NCBI RefSeq assembly: GCF_000797495.1
Contig: NZ_JTGN01000008.1
Location: 124,001 to 188,000 of the forward strand
From: Robinsoniella peoriensis
GTDB lineage: Bacteria; Bacillota; Clostridia; Lachnospirales; Lachnospiraceae
DNA: 64,000 nt
Direction of reading: 5' to 3'
Notes under the pieces: generated by a model
Seen by the model: the letters and a program-made list of their open reading frames with translations, nothing else
Database searches by the model: none
Told to the model about the DNA's origin: nothing
In this document: piece by piece, positions 52,458-61,655 of the stretch
How positions within the stretch are numbered: the stretch's first letter is position 1
Layout of the letters: each line of letters opens with the position of its first letter
Made by a program: the position numbers and the translations under genes

Positions 52458-54050
52458 ATGAAGTTTAGAAGATTTATGTCGCTGTTGTGTGCAGCAGTTA
52501 TGTTGGTATCTGTAACGGGATGTGGTGGCAGCAAAGATACTGCAAATGTGGAACCTGCGGATAAAACGGAAACTGGGGCAGAGGCCGACGGGGGAGAGAT
52601 TACGTTTCCGCTGAAAGATACAAAGGAATACAGCGTATTTGCAATTCTGGATGGGGAATATGATCTAAAGGATAATGTTGCAATGCAGAAGGCTTTAAGT
52701 GATGCAAATATCTCCTTTAACTACCAGTCTGTTATGGGCGCGGATTTGTCAGAAAAGAAAAACCTGGTATTAGCTTCCGGCGAGTATCCGGATATTTTCT
52801 ACAAAGCAAGTTTTACAGCAACAGAATTAGATAAATATGGAAAACAAAAGATTCTCATTCCATTAGAGGATATGATCAGGCAGTATGCACCTAATTTATG
52901 CGCACTTTTAGATAAGGTTGACGGATGGGATTATATTACTGCTTCGGACGGGCATATCTATTCACTGCCGGAAATTGATAAAGAAACGCCGCTATTATCC
53001 CCTTATTGGCTGAATCATAGGTGGCTGGAGAATCTGGGGCTGAAAGAGCCGGCTAATCTGGATGAGTTGTATACAGTATTAAAGGAATTCAAGGAAAAAG
53101 ATGCAAATGGAAATGGGGACGTAAACGATGAGATTCCAATCACGGGTACGGATGTTGTAAAGCCGGAGCTGCTGCTGCCTTACTTTGGAGTTCCTTATGA
53201 TGCGGTAACAAAGGCTGCTGTTTTAGATGGAAAATTAACCTATATTCCAACCTCCGATGTATACAAAGAGTTTGTTGCATACATAACAAAGCTATATCAG
53301 GAAGGGCTGATGGATAAAAACGTATTTACGCAGAAACATGAGCAGCAGGGAGCAATTGGACAGTCCGGAGATGTTTTTGGTTCTTTCTTTGATGCAGGTG
53401 CATTCCTGACGGTTGGACGTGATAATGATGATGATTATGCTATTCTGACGCCGTTTGAAGATGGAATCTATCCGATTTCTTCCGGTATCACCGCAGGAAC
53501 TTTAGCCATAACAGATACCTGTGAAAATCCGGAAGTTATTATAGCCTGGGCAGATCAATTTTACACAGAAGAGGGCGGAATACTGGCATGGCTGGGTGTA
53601 GAAGGTGAGACGTGGAAAAAAGATGCTGAAGGCAATTGGGAGTGGATCATTGGAAATGGATATGGAGATGACATTGCAGCGGTACGCAGCAATGGTACGA
53701 TTCAGGGTGCAGCGTATCATCCGTCTATTCAGCCGGAGTATTGGTTTAGCGGTATGTCAGAAGAAGTTGACCCGGATGAGGTTTACTTAAATAAAGAACG
53801 TGCCAAGGTAACAGAAAAAGGTGCGATACCCCTTCCGGTAATGAGATACAGCGACGATGATGCAAAGGAAATATCCACCTTAAAGGCTGACCTGGATGCT
53901 TATATTGATCAGTATTTGGCACAGGTTGCAACCGGAGAACTTGATCTGGAAAGCAGTTGGGAAGAATATGTTACTACGATAAACAATATGGGTGGAGCCC
54001 AGTTGAGTGAAATTTATCAGAGAGCATATACAGAGGCCATGGCTAAATAA
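52458..54050 (+). CDS. ABC transporter substrate-binding lipoprotein (LplA type)
   Basis: 530 residues with a lipoprotein signal (lipobox VTGC, Cys at about 20) and the large family 1 binder fold of LplA-like proteins. EFKEKDANGNGDVNDEIPITG, a calcium-binding-like Asp/Asn loop typical of this subgroup, is present in pieces. It captures an oligosaccharide for the two permeases downstream. The start is ATG 52458 after AGGAGG; earlier in-frame starts lie in the promoter. A hairpin follows before the first permease. Confidence 0.94.
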   Translation: MKFRRFMSLLCAAVMLVSVTGCGGSKDTANVEPADKTETGAEADGGEITFPLKDTKEYSVFAILDGEYDLKDNVAMQKALSDANISFNYQSVMGADLSEKKNLVLASGEYPDIFYKASFTATELDKYGKQKILIPLEDMIRQYAPNLCALLDKVDGWDYITASDGHIYSLPEIDKETPLLSPYWLNHRWLENLGLKEPANLDELYTVLKEFKEKDANGNGDVNDEIPITGTDVVKPELLLPYFGVPYDAVTKAAVLDGKLTYIPTSDVYKEFVAYITKLYQEGLMDKNVFTQKHEQQGAIGQSGDVFGSFFDAGAFLTVGRDNDDDYAILTPFEDGIYPISSGITAGTLAITDTCENPEVIIAWADQFYTEEGGILAWLGVEGETWKKDAEGNWEWIIGNGYGDDIAAVRSNGTIQGAAYHPSIQPEYWFSGMSEEVDPDEVYLNKERAKVTEKGAIPLPVMRYSDDDAKEISTLKADLDAYIDQYLAQVATGELDLESSWEEYVTTINNMGGAQLSEIYQRAYTEAMAK

Positions 54051-54068
54051 GCTGCTGAATATGATTTA

Positions 54069-54110
54069 AAAAGAGAAGCCGCTGTATGGCATACAGCGGT
54101 ACTCTCTTTC
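54069..54110 (+). terminator. Attenuator-like hairpin after the binding-protein gene
   Basis: CCGCTGTAT-GGC-ATACAGCGG with an outer AAGAGA/TCTCTT stem and a short T-rich tail. As in the first importer, it likely reduces permease expression relative to the binder. Confidence 0.75.
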
Positions 54111-54145
54111 TTAGACCATAGAAAAAAGGAAAAGGAGGATTTCCG

Positions 54146-55129
54146 GTGATAAAAAAATTAACAAAAAGGAATGCATCAATACAGAAAAACACAGCTGTGG
54201 CATTTACAACAAAAGAGAAACTCCATAGCAGATTAGGAAAGGACATGAAGAAGAACTGGATACTTTATGTAATGATCCTGCCGGTCGTTATCTATTATGT
54301 TGTATTTGCATATGGCCCGCTCTACGGCATACAGTTAGCGTTTAAGGACTACATCATCAAAGATGGAATATGGGGAAGTCCCTGGGTTGGATTTGAGCAT
54401 TTTACCAGGTTTTTCAGCAGCTACAATTTTGAATTATTATTAAAGAACACGATTGGAATCAGTCTTTACAGTATTTTAGTGGGATTTCCTATTCCGATTA
54501 TGTTTGCTTTATTGTTAAATTATTTAAAAAACAAACATCTCAAGAAAACAATTCAAATGGCATCTTATGCCCCTTATTTTATATCCACGGTAGTTATGTG
54601 TGGTATGATTGTCATTTTTCTAAATCCGGATACAGGTATTTTTAATACTATCAGAGGGTGGCTCGGACTGGAATCTATTGATTTCCTGGGAAAACCGGAA
54701 CTGTTTAAATCTATTTATGTATGGACCGGGGTATGGCAGGGACTGGGATGGAGCTCTATTATCTATATATCGGCATTATCCGGCGTAGATTATCAGCTTC
54801 ATGAAGCAGCAATTGTGGATGGAGCTACAAAACTGCAGCGCATTTTCCATGTGGATCTGCCATCTATTAAACCCACCATTGTCATGCTGCTGATTCTTCA
54901 GATGGGATCACTGATGAGCGTAGGCTTTGAAAAAGTATTTTTGCTGCAGAATACCTTGAATAAAGGAGCGGCGTCTGTTATTTCTACGTATGTATATGAG
55001 GTTGGTTTGATTAATAGTGACTATGGGTATTCTACGGCAATCGGACTGTTTAATTCCGTGATTAATCTGACTTTAATCGTAGTGGCTAATCAGATTTGTA
55101 AAAAGTTTGCAGATGAGAGTCTGTTCTAG
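54146..55129 (+). CDS. ABC transporter permease (LplB type)
   Basis: 327 residues with a GTG start after AAAGGAGG. The cytoplasmic start is followed by LYVMILPVVIYYVVFAYGPLYGIQLAFKDY, the signature beginning of LplB permeases, about six membrane helices and the EAA loop EAAIVDGATKLQRIFHVDLP. It forms the channel with the next permease. The stop is the TAG made by a repeat end, and the ribosome site of the next gene lies within the 30 bases after it. Confidence 0.94.
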   Translation: MIKKLTKRNASIQKNTAVAFTTKEKLHSRLGKDMKKNWILYVMILPVVIYYVVFAYGPLYGIQLAFKDYIIKDGIWGSPWVGFEHFTRFFSSYNFELLLKNTIGISLYSILVGFPIPIMFALLLNYLKNKHLKKTIQMASYAPYFISTVVMCGMIVIFLNPDTGIFNTIRGWLGLESIDFLGKPELFKSIYVWTGVWQGLGWSSIIYISALSGVDYQLHEAAIVDGATKLQRIFHVDLPSIKPTIVMLLILQMGSLMSVGFEKVFLLQNTLNKGAASVISTYVYEVGLINSDYGYSTAIGLFNSVINLTLIVVANQICKKFADESLF

Positions 55130-55141
55130 AGCGTGTTTGGA
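55127..55141. repeat. Family-1 repeat, terminal scrap
   Basis: TAGAGCGTGTTTGGA: only the first 15 bases of the repeat remain, directly at the stop codon and ahead of AAGGAG. Confidence 0.7.
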
Positions 55142-55159
55142 AAGGAGTTGGGTAGAAAG

Positions 55160-56074
55160 ATGAGCAAAATAGCGAAAACAGGAAGAATAAAGCATTCTCA
55201 TGCAGATAAAGTATTTGACATTGTAAATATCATACTTATGGCAGTCCTCTTAATAATATTTATATGGCCGCTATGGTTTGTGGTAATAGCGTCCTTCAGC
55301 AATCCCTCAGAGGTATGGAATGGCAATGTGGTTCTTCTGCCAAAGGGGTTTACAATGGCTGCATATGAAGCAGTCATCGAATATAAGGCCATTTGGACCG
55401 GATATGTTAATTCTATTTTTTATACGGTGGCGGGCACTCTGATTAATCTGGTTTTGACCGTATGTGCGGCTTATCCATTGGCAAGAAAAGATTTTGTGCC
55501 AAGAAATGTACTTATGTTTCTTTTCATGCTGACTATGTATTTTAGCGGTGGTCTGGTTCCTACCTATCTGATTGTGAATAAACTGCATTTGACCAATACA
55601 CCATGGGCAATGATGATTCCGGGTGCAATTTCCATCTATAATGTTATTATCACAAGAACCTATTTTATAAATAGTATACCATCCAGTTTGCAGGAGGCAG
55701 CAGAGTTGGATGGTGCCAATACATACCAGTTCCTGATAAAAATAGTACTTCCGCTGTCCAAGCCTATTCTGGCTGTTATTGGACTGTATTATGCGGTTGG
55801 TCACTGGAATGATTTCTTCTCCGCATTAATCTACATTAATGATAAAAATCTAATGCCTTTACAGTCCTTCCTGCGTGATTTATTAATGACGAATAAGATG
55901 AGTCTCACAAATCTGCAGGGTCTGGATGCAGCTGCAGCAGAAGCAAAAATGCAGCTTTCCCAGACATTAAAGTATAGTGCGATTATAGTTTCTACGGTAC
56001 CTGTATTATGTATCTATCCTTTTATACAGAAATATTTTGTAAAGGGTGTTATGATTGGTTCCGTCAAAGGATGA
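55160..56074 (+). CDS. ABC transporter permease (YtcP/CarB type)
   Basis: 304 residues, about six membrane helices, EAA loop EAAELDGANTYQFLIKIVLPLSK, and the ending YPFIQKYFVKGVMIGSVKG, typical of the LplC/YtcP group. It pairs with the LplB-type permease. The start at 55160 is set by AAGGAG; an in-frame ATG at 55133 would lie in the repeat scrap. No ATPase gene is linked, so a shared one is needed. Confidence 0.94.
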   Translation: MSKIAKTGRIKHSHADKVFDIVNIILMAVLLIIFIWPLWFVVIASFSNPSEVWNGNVVLLPKGFTMAAYEAVIEYKAIWTGYVNSIFYTVAGTLINLVLTVCAAYPLARKDFVPRNVLMFLFMLTMYFSGGLVPTYLIVNKLHLTNTPWAMMIPGAISIYNVIITRTYFINSIPSSLQEAAELDGANTYQFLIKIVLPLSKPILAVIGLYYAVGHWNDFFSALIYINDKNLMPLQSFLRDLLMTNKMSLTNLQGLDAAAAEAKMQLSQTLKYSAIIVSTVPVLCIYPFIQKYFVKGVMIGSVKG

Positions 56075-56095
56075 GCGCGTACGTTTTTTATTATT

Positions 56096-56131
56096 GTTGA
56101 AATAGAAACAATAATTTAGTATAATTATTGT
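56096..56131 (+). promoter_or_regulatory. Promoter and operator of the MarR gene
   Basis: TTGAAA (56096-56101), 18 bases, TATAAT (56120-56125). The dyad ACAATAATT-TAGTAT-AATTATTGT (56108-56131) covers the -10 box. GAAACAATA at its left is shared with the operator before the MFS gene. Confidence 0.75.
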
Positions 56132-56142
56132 ATATAGTTTTC

Positions 56143-56189
56143 CAGAGCGTGGTTGGAAATTGGTGGAATGTATTTCAAAACACGTTCCG
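56143..56189. repeat. Family-1 repeat, miniature derivative
   Basis: AGAGCGTGGTTGGAAATT and the imperfect inverse ATTTCAAAACACGTTCC are joined by only a few bases. It lies in the leader of the MarR gene. No TA is left on its outer sides. Confidence 0.65.
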
Positions 56190-56215
56190 GAATAAATTGG
56201 ACAGGAGGACAGGTC

Positions 56216-56704
56216 ATGAATAAGGGAGGACAGGTTGTAGGTGCATTCTGGGACGTATTAAACAAGATGATGTGGCTTGATAAGTATCGTATGAAAAGCA
56301 GTCTTAAGGATTATAAACCTTCGGAGGTTCATTGTATCGAATATATTGGCAGCAATGCGGATTCCAACGTGACAAAACTTGCAGAGTCCTTTTACATGAC
56401 CAGCGGTGCCATTAGTAAATTATCGAAAAAGCTTATACAAAAAGGCCTTATTGAAAGTTACCAAAAGCCGGATAACAAGAAGGAAATTTATTTTAAGCTT
56501 ACTGCCCAGGGGGAAGCGGTTTACCGGGTTCATGAAGAATTACACAAAGAGTTTCAGGAGCGGGATAGAGCAGTCTTTGAGCAGGTAACAGAGGAAGAAT
56601 TTGATATCATGCTTCGATTTGCAGAAAAGTATGGTGCGCATTTAGATGCCGAAATAAAGAAACTGGGTGTAGACATGAAGTCGGAAGACTATGATAAACT
56701 TTGA
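56216..56704 (+). CDS. MarR-family regulator
   Basis: 162 residues: winged helix with NVTKLAESFYMTSGAISKLSKKLIQKGLIESYQKP in two adjoining parts and the wing around DNKKEIYF. The C-terminal helices serve dimerisation. The operator dyad in its own promoter and a similar one before the MFS gene make it the likely repressor of both. The start follows AGGAGG; an upstream ATG at 56153 lies in a repeat. A terminator separates it from the MFS gene. Confidence 0.92.
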   Translation: MNKGGQVVGAFWDVLNKMMWLDKYRMKSSLKDYKPSEVHCIEYIGSNADSNVTKLAESFYMTSGAISKLSKKLIQKGLIESYQKPDNKKEIYFKLTAQGEAVYRVHEELHKEFQERDRAVFEQVTEEEFDIMLRFAEKYGAHLDAEIKKLGVDMKSEDYDKL

Positions 56705-56722
56705 AAAATGAATAGGTAACGG

Positions 56723-56760
56723 AAGCAGTCCCATTCTAACTGGATCGGGCTGCTTTTTTT
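56723..56760 (+). terminator. Terminator after the MarR gene
   Basis: AGCAGTCCC pairs with GGGCTGCT (one bulge), followed by eight T. Confidence 0.88.
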
Positions 56761-56773
56761 AATTTCTGTTTTG

Positions 56774-56814
56774 TTGACAAGGAAACAATATCATGGTAGT
56801 ATAAAATTGTTTCC
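56774..56814 (+). promoter_or_regulatory. Promoter and operator of the MFS gene
   Basis: TTGACA (56774-56779), 17 bases, TAGTAT (56797-56802). The perfect arms GGAAACAAT (56781-56789) and ATTGTTTCC (56806-56814) enclose the -10 box. The half-site matches that before the MarR gene. Confidence 0.75.
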
Positions 56815-56938
56815 TAGGAAGAAAAAACGATACAGTTTTAGCGGGCAATCCGGAAGCTTATGTTATAGCTGTCACGCTTTGGAAAACACAATTAAACTAT
56901 GGAACTATATACAATGATCAAAAAGGAGAACCATTACG

Positions 56939-58225
56939 ATGCGTAATGAAACTATATTTAAAAAGGATTTTATGCTTGTTGCTGCCGGTCAGATTATTTC
57001 TTTATTTGGAAATCAGATATTACGGTATGCACTGCCGCTTTACTTATTAAATCAAACGGGCTCGTCTGCTTTGTTCGGGACAATATTAGCCTGTTCTTTT
57101 ATCCCAACGCTCTTACTTTTCCCAATAGGAGGGATTTTGGCGGACCGGGTTAATAAAAGAAATATTATGGTCATTCTGGATCTTAGTACAGCTATTTTAA
57201 TTTTCCTGTTTTATCTGCTGTCAGGGCAAATGGACATTGTGCCGCTTATGACTGTTACTATGATGATTTTATATGGCATACAGGGAGCTTACCAACCGGC
57301 GGTTCAGGCAAGTGTGCCTTCTCTGGTAGATACGGAACATATCATGCAGGGAAATTCAGTAATAGATTTAATCAGTTCCCTGGCAAATATGACCGGGCCG
57401 GTAATCGGAGGCATTTTGTTTTCTGTTTTTGGCTTAACCCCTATTCTGTATGTAAGCTTTGGCTGCTTTCTGGCATCGGCTGTAATGGAGATGTTTATTC
57501 ATATTCCATTTGAAAAAAAGAAAACCACCGGAAATATCATTGCTATGGGATTTCATGATCTGAAAGATAGTTTTGGATTTATGTTTAAGAAGCAGCCTGT
57601 GTTATGGAAGGTATCTTTAGCATTTGCTTCGATTAATTTGTTATTAACTTCTTTAATAATGGTGGGAATACCAGTCATTATTACGCTGCATTTGGGGTTT
57701 GCAGCGGATACGGCAAACCGCCTATACGGATACGCCCAGGGAGCCATCGCCGCAGGCAGTATATTAGGAGGTCTGCTGGCGGGAGTATTTTCAAAGAAAT
57801 TAAAGTTAAAGTCAAGTCCATTTATCTTAGCGGGATGCGCGCTGTGTATTCTTCTGGGAGGGTTCGCACTGCAATTGTTCACAGAATCTATGGCAGTCTA
57901 TATTGCCCTGATAACCGGCTGCAGTCTGCTATTAGCACTGACCACCTTATTTTCCATCCAGGTACTGACTTGTCTGCAGATTTTAACACCCATAGAGTTA
58001 ACAGGAAAAGTACTGTCATGCGTGCTGTGCATATGTATGTGCACAAATCCTCTCGGTCAGTTTATGTATGGTATTGTTTTTGAACATATAGGGAGCGTCA
58101 CCTATGTTCCGTTTTATGGGGCAGGTCTGATTATGCTGGTAATTAGTTTGCTGACACGGCGCATTTTCTTTGGGATTGATCAGCTAATGGAAACCCATAC
58201 GATTGTGAAAAAAGGAAAAACATAA
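56939..58225 (+). CDS. MFS transporter (MefA/EntS-like efflux family)
   Basis: 428 residues with twelve or so membrane helices. GGILADRVNKRN is the loop 2-3 motif of the family, and the start FMLVAAGQIISLFGNQILRYALPLYLL is typical of the macrolide-efflux/enterobactin-exporter group. It probably expels a toxic compound sensed by the MarR protein upstream. AAAGGAG precedes the ATG. The last seven codons belong to a 260-bp segment that occurs again at 62802. Confidence 0.92.
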   Translation: MRNETIFKKDFMLVAAGQIISLFGNQILRYALPLYLLNQTGSSALFGTILACSFIPTLLLFPIGGILADRVNKRNIMVILDLSTAILIFLFYLLSGQMDIVPLMTVTMMILYGIQGAYQPAVQASVPSLVDTEHIMQGNSVIDLISSLANMTGPVIGGILFSVFGLTPILYVSFGCFLASAVMEMFIHIPFEKKKTTGNIIAMGFHDLKDSFGFMFKKQPVLWKVSLAFASINLLLTSLIMVGIPVIITLHLGFAADTANRLYGYAQGAIAAGSILGGLLAGVFSKKLKLKSSPFILAGCALCILLGGFALQLFTESMAVYIALITGCSLLLALTTLFSIQVLTCLQILTPIELTGKVLSCVLCICMCTNPLGQFMYGIVFEHIGSVTYVPFYGAGLIMLVISLLTRRIFFGIDQLMETHTIVKKGKT

Positions 58226-58462
58226 TTATAATTCCGAAATATACAAAAAAATGTGTACAATATTCCAATAATTAAAAGACATAGGTGATAGATATGGCTA
58301 AAATATACTTTATAAGAGAAAAAACAATATAAAAGAGCACATTATAGACAAATGCAAATGAAAAAAATAGAAAATAAAAAAAGTTATGATTACAGAAAAA
58401 AGTTCCTTATTGTGGAATGAATGGTAGAAAGAGAGGGAATATGGACAATTTGGAACAAAGTA
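58202..58462. repeat. Direct repeat A: decayed copy of the AraC upstream region
   Basis: About 261 bp, clearly alike by eye to 62802-63064: the MFS end, the TGTACAA region, a broken short ORF (ATG 58294, stops after 12 codons) and the start MDNLEQS of the AraC gene at 58441. The AraC fragment runs only 7 codons before it diverges. It fills the gap before the SDR gene and may supply its promoter. Confidence 0.88.
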
Positions 58463-58516
58463 CAGTTGATTATGAAAAGTACCATAGATTTATATTAATG
58501 AAGAGGAGGATTAGGA

Positions 58517-59284
58517 ATGCATCGAAAGACAGCGCTGATTACAGGTGGAGCAAGAGGGATTGGGAAACAGATTTCTTTGGATTTAGCTGAAGAAGGATAC
58601 AATATTGTAGTGAATTACCGCAGTGATAAGGAAGCAGCCTGTGAGATATGTGAAAAAGCAAAAGAGATTGGTGTAGATAGTCTGGCTGTCTATGCGGATA
58701 TGGGAAGTGTCAGAGATATTGAGAAAATGTATCAAATTGCCTTTGAGAACTTTGATGTCATAGATATAGTTGTGAACAATGCAGGTATCAGCCCCGAAGT
58801 GTATTTTCTGGATGCAACAGAAAAAATGTTTGATGATATGACTGCAATTGACTGGAAAGGCCTGTTCTTCAGCAGCCAGATTGCCGCTAAAAGAATGGTG
58901 GCAAAGGGTGTGAGCGGAGTAATCATTAATATTTCATCTAATCAGGTGGAAGGGTGCTGGCCAAGAGCAACTATATATGGACCGACTAAAGCGGCGGTTA
59001 CAAAGTTTACCAAAAATGCGGCTATGGAGTTGGCATTAAAGGGAATCCGCATGGTTGCCGTGGCTCCGGGCTATACGGATGTAGGGTGGGATTCTGGTGA
59101 TATCCGGCTGGAGGCGGCAGAACGGCTTCCTTTCAAACGATTTGCAACTACCAGGGAGATTGCCCAGGCAGTTGTCTATCTGGCATCGGATAAAGCGGCA
59201 TATATTACAGGGACCTCGTTGCTGATAGAAGGAGGCGCAAGTCTTCCTGTGGTTGCCGCCAATGATTTTGTGGAGGTAAAGTAG
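58517..59284 (+). CDS. SDR-family oxidoreductase, probable sugar dehydrogenase
   Basis: 255 residues, classical short-chain dehydrogenase: nucleotide loop TGGARGIG, NNAG motif, catalytic Ser in INISSNQ and Y-x-x-x-K in YGPTKAAV. In this operon it most likely oxidises a sugar to its lactone, since a lactonase and a sugar-acid dehydratase accompany it. FabG-like ketoacyl reductase is the main alternative by similarity alone. GAGGAGG precedes the ATG. It ends 1 base before the next gene. Confidence 0.9.
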   Translation: MHRKTALITGGARGIGKQISLDLAEEGYNIVVNYRSDKEAACEICEKAKEIGVDSLAVYADMGSVRDIEKMYQIAFENFDVIDIVVNNAGISPEVYFLDATEKMFDDMTAIDWKGLFFSSQIAAKRMVAKGVSGVIINISSNQVEGCWPRATIYGPTKAAVTKFTKNAAMELALKGIRMVAVAPGYTDVGWDSGDIRLEAAERLPFKRFATTREIAQAVVYLASDKAAYITGTSLLIEGGASLPVVAANDFVEVK

Positions 59285-59285
59285 A

Positions 59286-60956
59286 ATGGAAGAGTATCAA
59301 TACTATAATCAGCTTTTAAAAGGTGATGGAGGTGCTCTGAAAAGGGCGTTGTATAAGTCCATGGGATTTACAGATTCCGCGCTGGAAAAACCATTGATTG
59401 CCATAGTCAATACATATACCAATGCAACACCGGGTCATTATAACATAAATGAAATGTGTGAGCAGGTGAAAAAAGGTATCGAATCCAGAGGCGGTACAGC
59501 CATGGTATTTGGCAGCATTGCACCATGTGACGGCATAGCGGAAGGGCATGATGGAATGAGGTACATACTACCTTCCCGGGATTTGATAACCTCTTCGGTT
59601 GAATGTATGGTCAGGGCTCATAAATTTGATGGACTGGTATTGCTGGGTTCCTGCGACAAAATTGTGCCGGGCCTTTTGATGGCGGCTGCAAGGCTGGATA
59701 TCCCATCCGTTTTCTGCAATAGCGGCCCCATGATGCCTGCCATGTATAAGAATAAACATTATGATGGAAATATTGTAACAGAGGCAGTCGGCTGGAAACA
59801 GCGGGGAGAAATCTCACAGGAAGAATTCCGGGAAATCGAAAATCTTGCGGAGCCTTGTGTTGGTTCCTGTGCCATGTTAGGTACTGCAAATACTATGGGT
59901 TGTCTGGCGGAAGCGATGGGGATGAGTTTACCGGGGAGTGGAACAGTGCCTGCAATTTATTCCAAACGCATGCAGATTGCATACTCCACGGGAGAGGTAA
60001 TTGTTGATCTGGTTGCAAAAAAATTAACAGCCCGTCAGATCATTACAAAAGAATCCATTTATAATGCAATGGCCGTTTTAATGGGAATCGGCGGATCAAC
60101 CAATGCCATTATGCATTTGCAGGCGATACACAAAGAAGCCGGATTAGGGGAATTGCCTCTTACACTATTTGATGAATTAAGCAAAAAAATACCTCAAATA
60201 GCATCTGTCTATCCGGCATCTCCTTACGATATGGTGGATTTTTATGAGGCCGGAGGTGTACCTGCGGTCATGAAAGAGCTGGAGTCTCTGCTCCATATGG
60301 AATGCCTCAATGTCTCCGGAAGTACCATGGAGGAGTCATTAAAACAGTTTGGCTTTAGCGGACGCAGGGAGGTAATCAAATCCATCAAAGAACCGTTTCA
60401 CTTAACAGGCGGGGTAGCAGTCCTGAGAGGAAATTTAGCACCCCTTGGAGCCGTTGTAAAACCGGCAGCCATTCCGGCTCACTTAATGAGAATAGAGGGG
60501 AAGAGTCAGGTATTCCAGAGTGAACAGGAGGCCTGCCAAGCTATATTAAATGGGATGGTGGAGGAAAATACCATTATCATTCTTCGCTATGAAGGACCCA
60601 AAGGCGGACCCGGTATGCCGGAAATGTATCGTCCTATGAAATGCCTGGAAGGCATGAATTTATCAGACAGCTGTGCATTGATTACAGACGGAAGATTTTC
60701 CGGATCCAACCGGGGATGTTTTGTTGGACATATTTCACCGGAAGCCTACGAAGGAGGAATTCTTGCACTGGTGGAGGACGGGGATATGATCCGGATTGAT
60801 GTGGATAAAAGAGAGCTTTCCTTATTAATAGAAGATACCGTATTAAACGAAAGAAAAAAACATTGGATCCGTCCGGAAAAAGAAGTTTTAGACGGATATC
60901 TGAATACTTACAAAAAAATCAGCCAGTCAGCGGCACAAGGCGCAGTGGTGGAATAG
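59286..60956 (+). CDS. IlvD/Edd-family dehydratase, probable sugar-acid dehydratase
   Basis: 556 residues: iron-sulfur cysteines C81 (CDGIAEGHDGM), C123 (GSCDKIVPG) and C195 (CVGSCAMLGTANTM), and the C-terminal GRFSGSNRGCFVGH block. The family dehydrates dihydroxy acids; members make branched amino acids or 2-keto-3-deoxy sugar acids. The N-terminal VNTYTNATPGH resembles the IlvD subgroup. The neighbours (lactonase, aldolase-like, SDR) favour a sugar acid as substrate. One base separates it from the SDR stop. Confidence 0.88.
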   Translation: MEEYQYYNQLLKGDGGALKRALYKSMGFTDSALEKPLIAIVNTYTNATPGHYNINEMCEQVKKGIESRGGTAMVFGSIAPCDGIAEGHDGMRYILPSRDLITSSVECMVRAHKFDGLVLLGSCDKIVPGLLMAAARLDIPSVFCNSGPMMPAMYKNKHYDGNIVTEAVGWKQRGEISQEEFREIENLAEPCVGSCAMLGTANTMGCLAEAMGMSLPGSGTVPAIYSKRMQIAYSTGEVIVDLVAKKLTARQIITKESIYNAMAVLMGIGGSTNAIMHLQAIHKEAGLGELPLTLFDELSKKIPQIASVYPASPYDMVDFYEAGGVPAVMKELESLLHMECLNVSGSTMEESLKQFGFSGRREVIKSIKEPFHLTGGVAVLRGNLAPLGAVVKPAAIPAHLMRIEGKSQVFQSEQEACQAILNGMVEENTIIILRYEGPKGGPGMPEMYRPMKCLEGMNLSDSCALITDGRFSGSNRGCFVGHISPEAYEGGILALVEDGDMIRIDVDKRELSLLIEDTVLNERKKHWIRPEKEVLDGYLNTYKKISQSAAQGAVVE

Positions 60957-60965
60957 GAGAATCGT

Positions 60966-61655
60966 ATGATTGAATGGAAAAATGATGATGAATTATTTGA
61001 ATTAATGAGGAGTGAAATGTATTCAGCCGTAATCGGTGATATTTTAGATAAAATGGGGTATTTTCATCAGTTTCTGCCCCAGAAAATACAGCCGGTCAAT
61101 TCCAAAATGGTAGTGGCGGGACGTGCAATGACGGTGTTAGAGGCAGATGCGTTCGAAGAACTTTCCAATGGGCAGAACCCGATTATGAAGAAACCCTTTG
61201 GATTGATGCTGGAAGCTTTGGATGATCTGAAAAAGAATGAGGTATATATTTGTACCGGTGCTTCTCCTTCCTACGCTCTGGTAGGAGAACTGATGTGTAC
61301 CAGAATGCAGATATTAGGCGCGGCAGGGGCGGTGGCCAATGGTTTTCACAGAGATACAAATGGAATAGAGGAATTAAAATTCCCCTGTTTCTCCTATGGC
61401 AGATACGCACAGGACCAGGCTCCCAGGGGAAAAGTTATTGACTTTAGAGTGCCTGTTGAGATCGAGGGAGTGCGTATTAATCCAGGAGATATTATTTTCG
61501 GCGATTTAGAGGGGGTTCTGGTAATTCCCAAAGCAGTAGAAGCGGAAGTCATCCGGAGGGCATATGAAAAAGCTATGGGAGAAAAGATGGTGGCGGAAGC
61601 AATAAAAGGCGGAATGGGAGCGAAAGAATCATTTGACAAATATGGGATTATGTAA
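60966..61655 (+). CDS. RraA-like aldolase (HMG/CHA aldolase family)
   Basis: 229 residues of the RraA/4-hydroxy-4-methyl-2-oxoglutarate aldolase fold. It has GAAGAVANGFHRDTNGI with the paired Arg-Asp that binds substrate and metal, and GDIIFGDLEGVLVIP. In catabolic operons such proteins split or modify 2-keto acids, so cleavage of the dehydratase product to pyruvate plus an aldehyde is plausible. RNase-regulator function is unlikely in this context. AGGAG precedes the ATG, 9 bases after the dehydratase stop. Confidence 0.88.
   Translation: MIEWKNDDELFELMRSEMYSAVIGDILDKMGYFHQFLPQKIQPVNSKMVVAGRAMTVLEADAFEELSNGQNPIMKKPFGLMLEALDDLKKNEVYICTGASPSYALVGELMCTRMQILGAAGAVANGFHRDTNGIEELKFPCFSYGRYAQDQAPRGKVIDFRVPVEIEGVRINPGDIIFGDLEGVLVIPKAVEAEVIRRAYEKAMGEKMVAEAIKGGMGAKESFDKYGIM

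Noticed and set aside
55307..55804. 165-codon minus-strand frame inside a permease gene
   Set aside because: The opposite strand has an EAA-loop permease with a good ribosome site.
58441..58590. 49-codon frame starting with the AraC N-terminus
   Set aside because: Only the first 7 codons match the real AraC gene; the rest runs out of frame through the SDR gene start.
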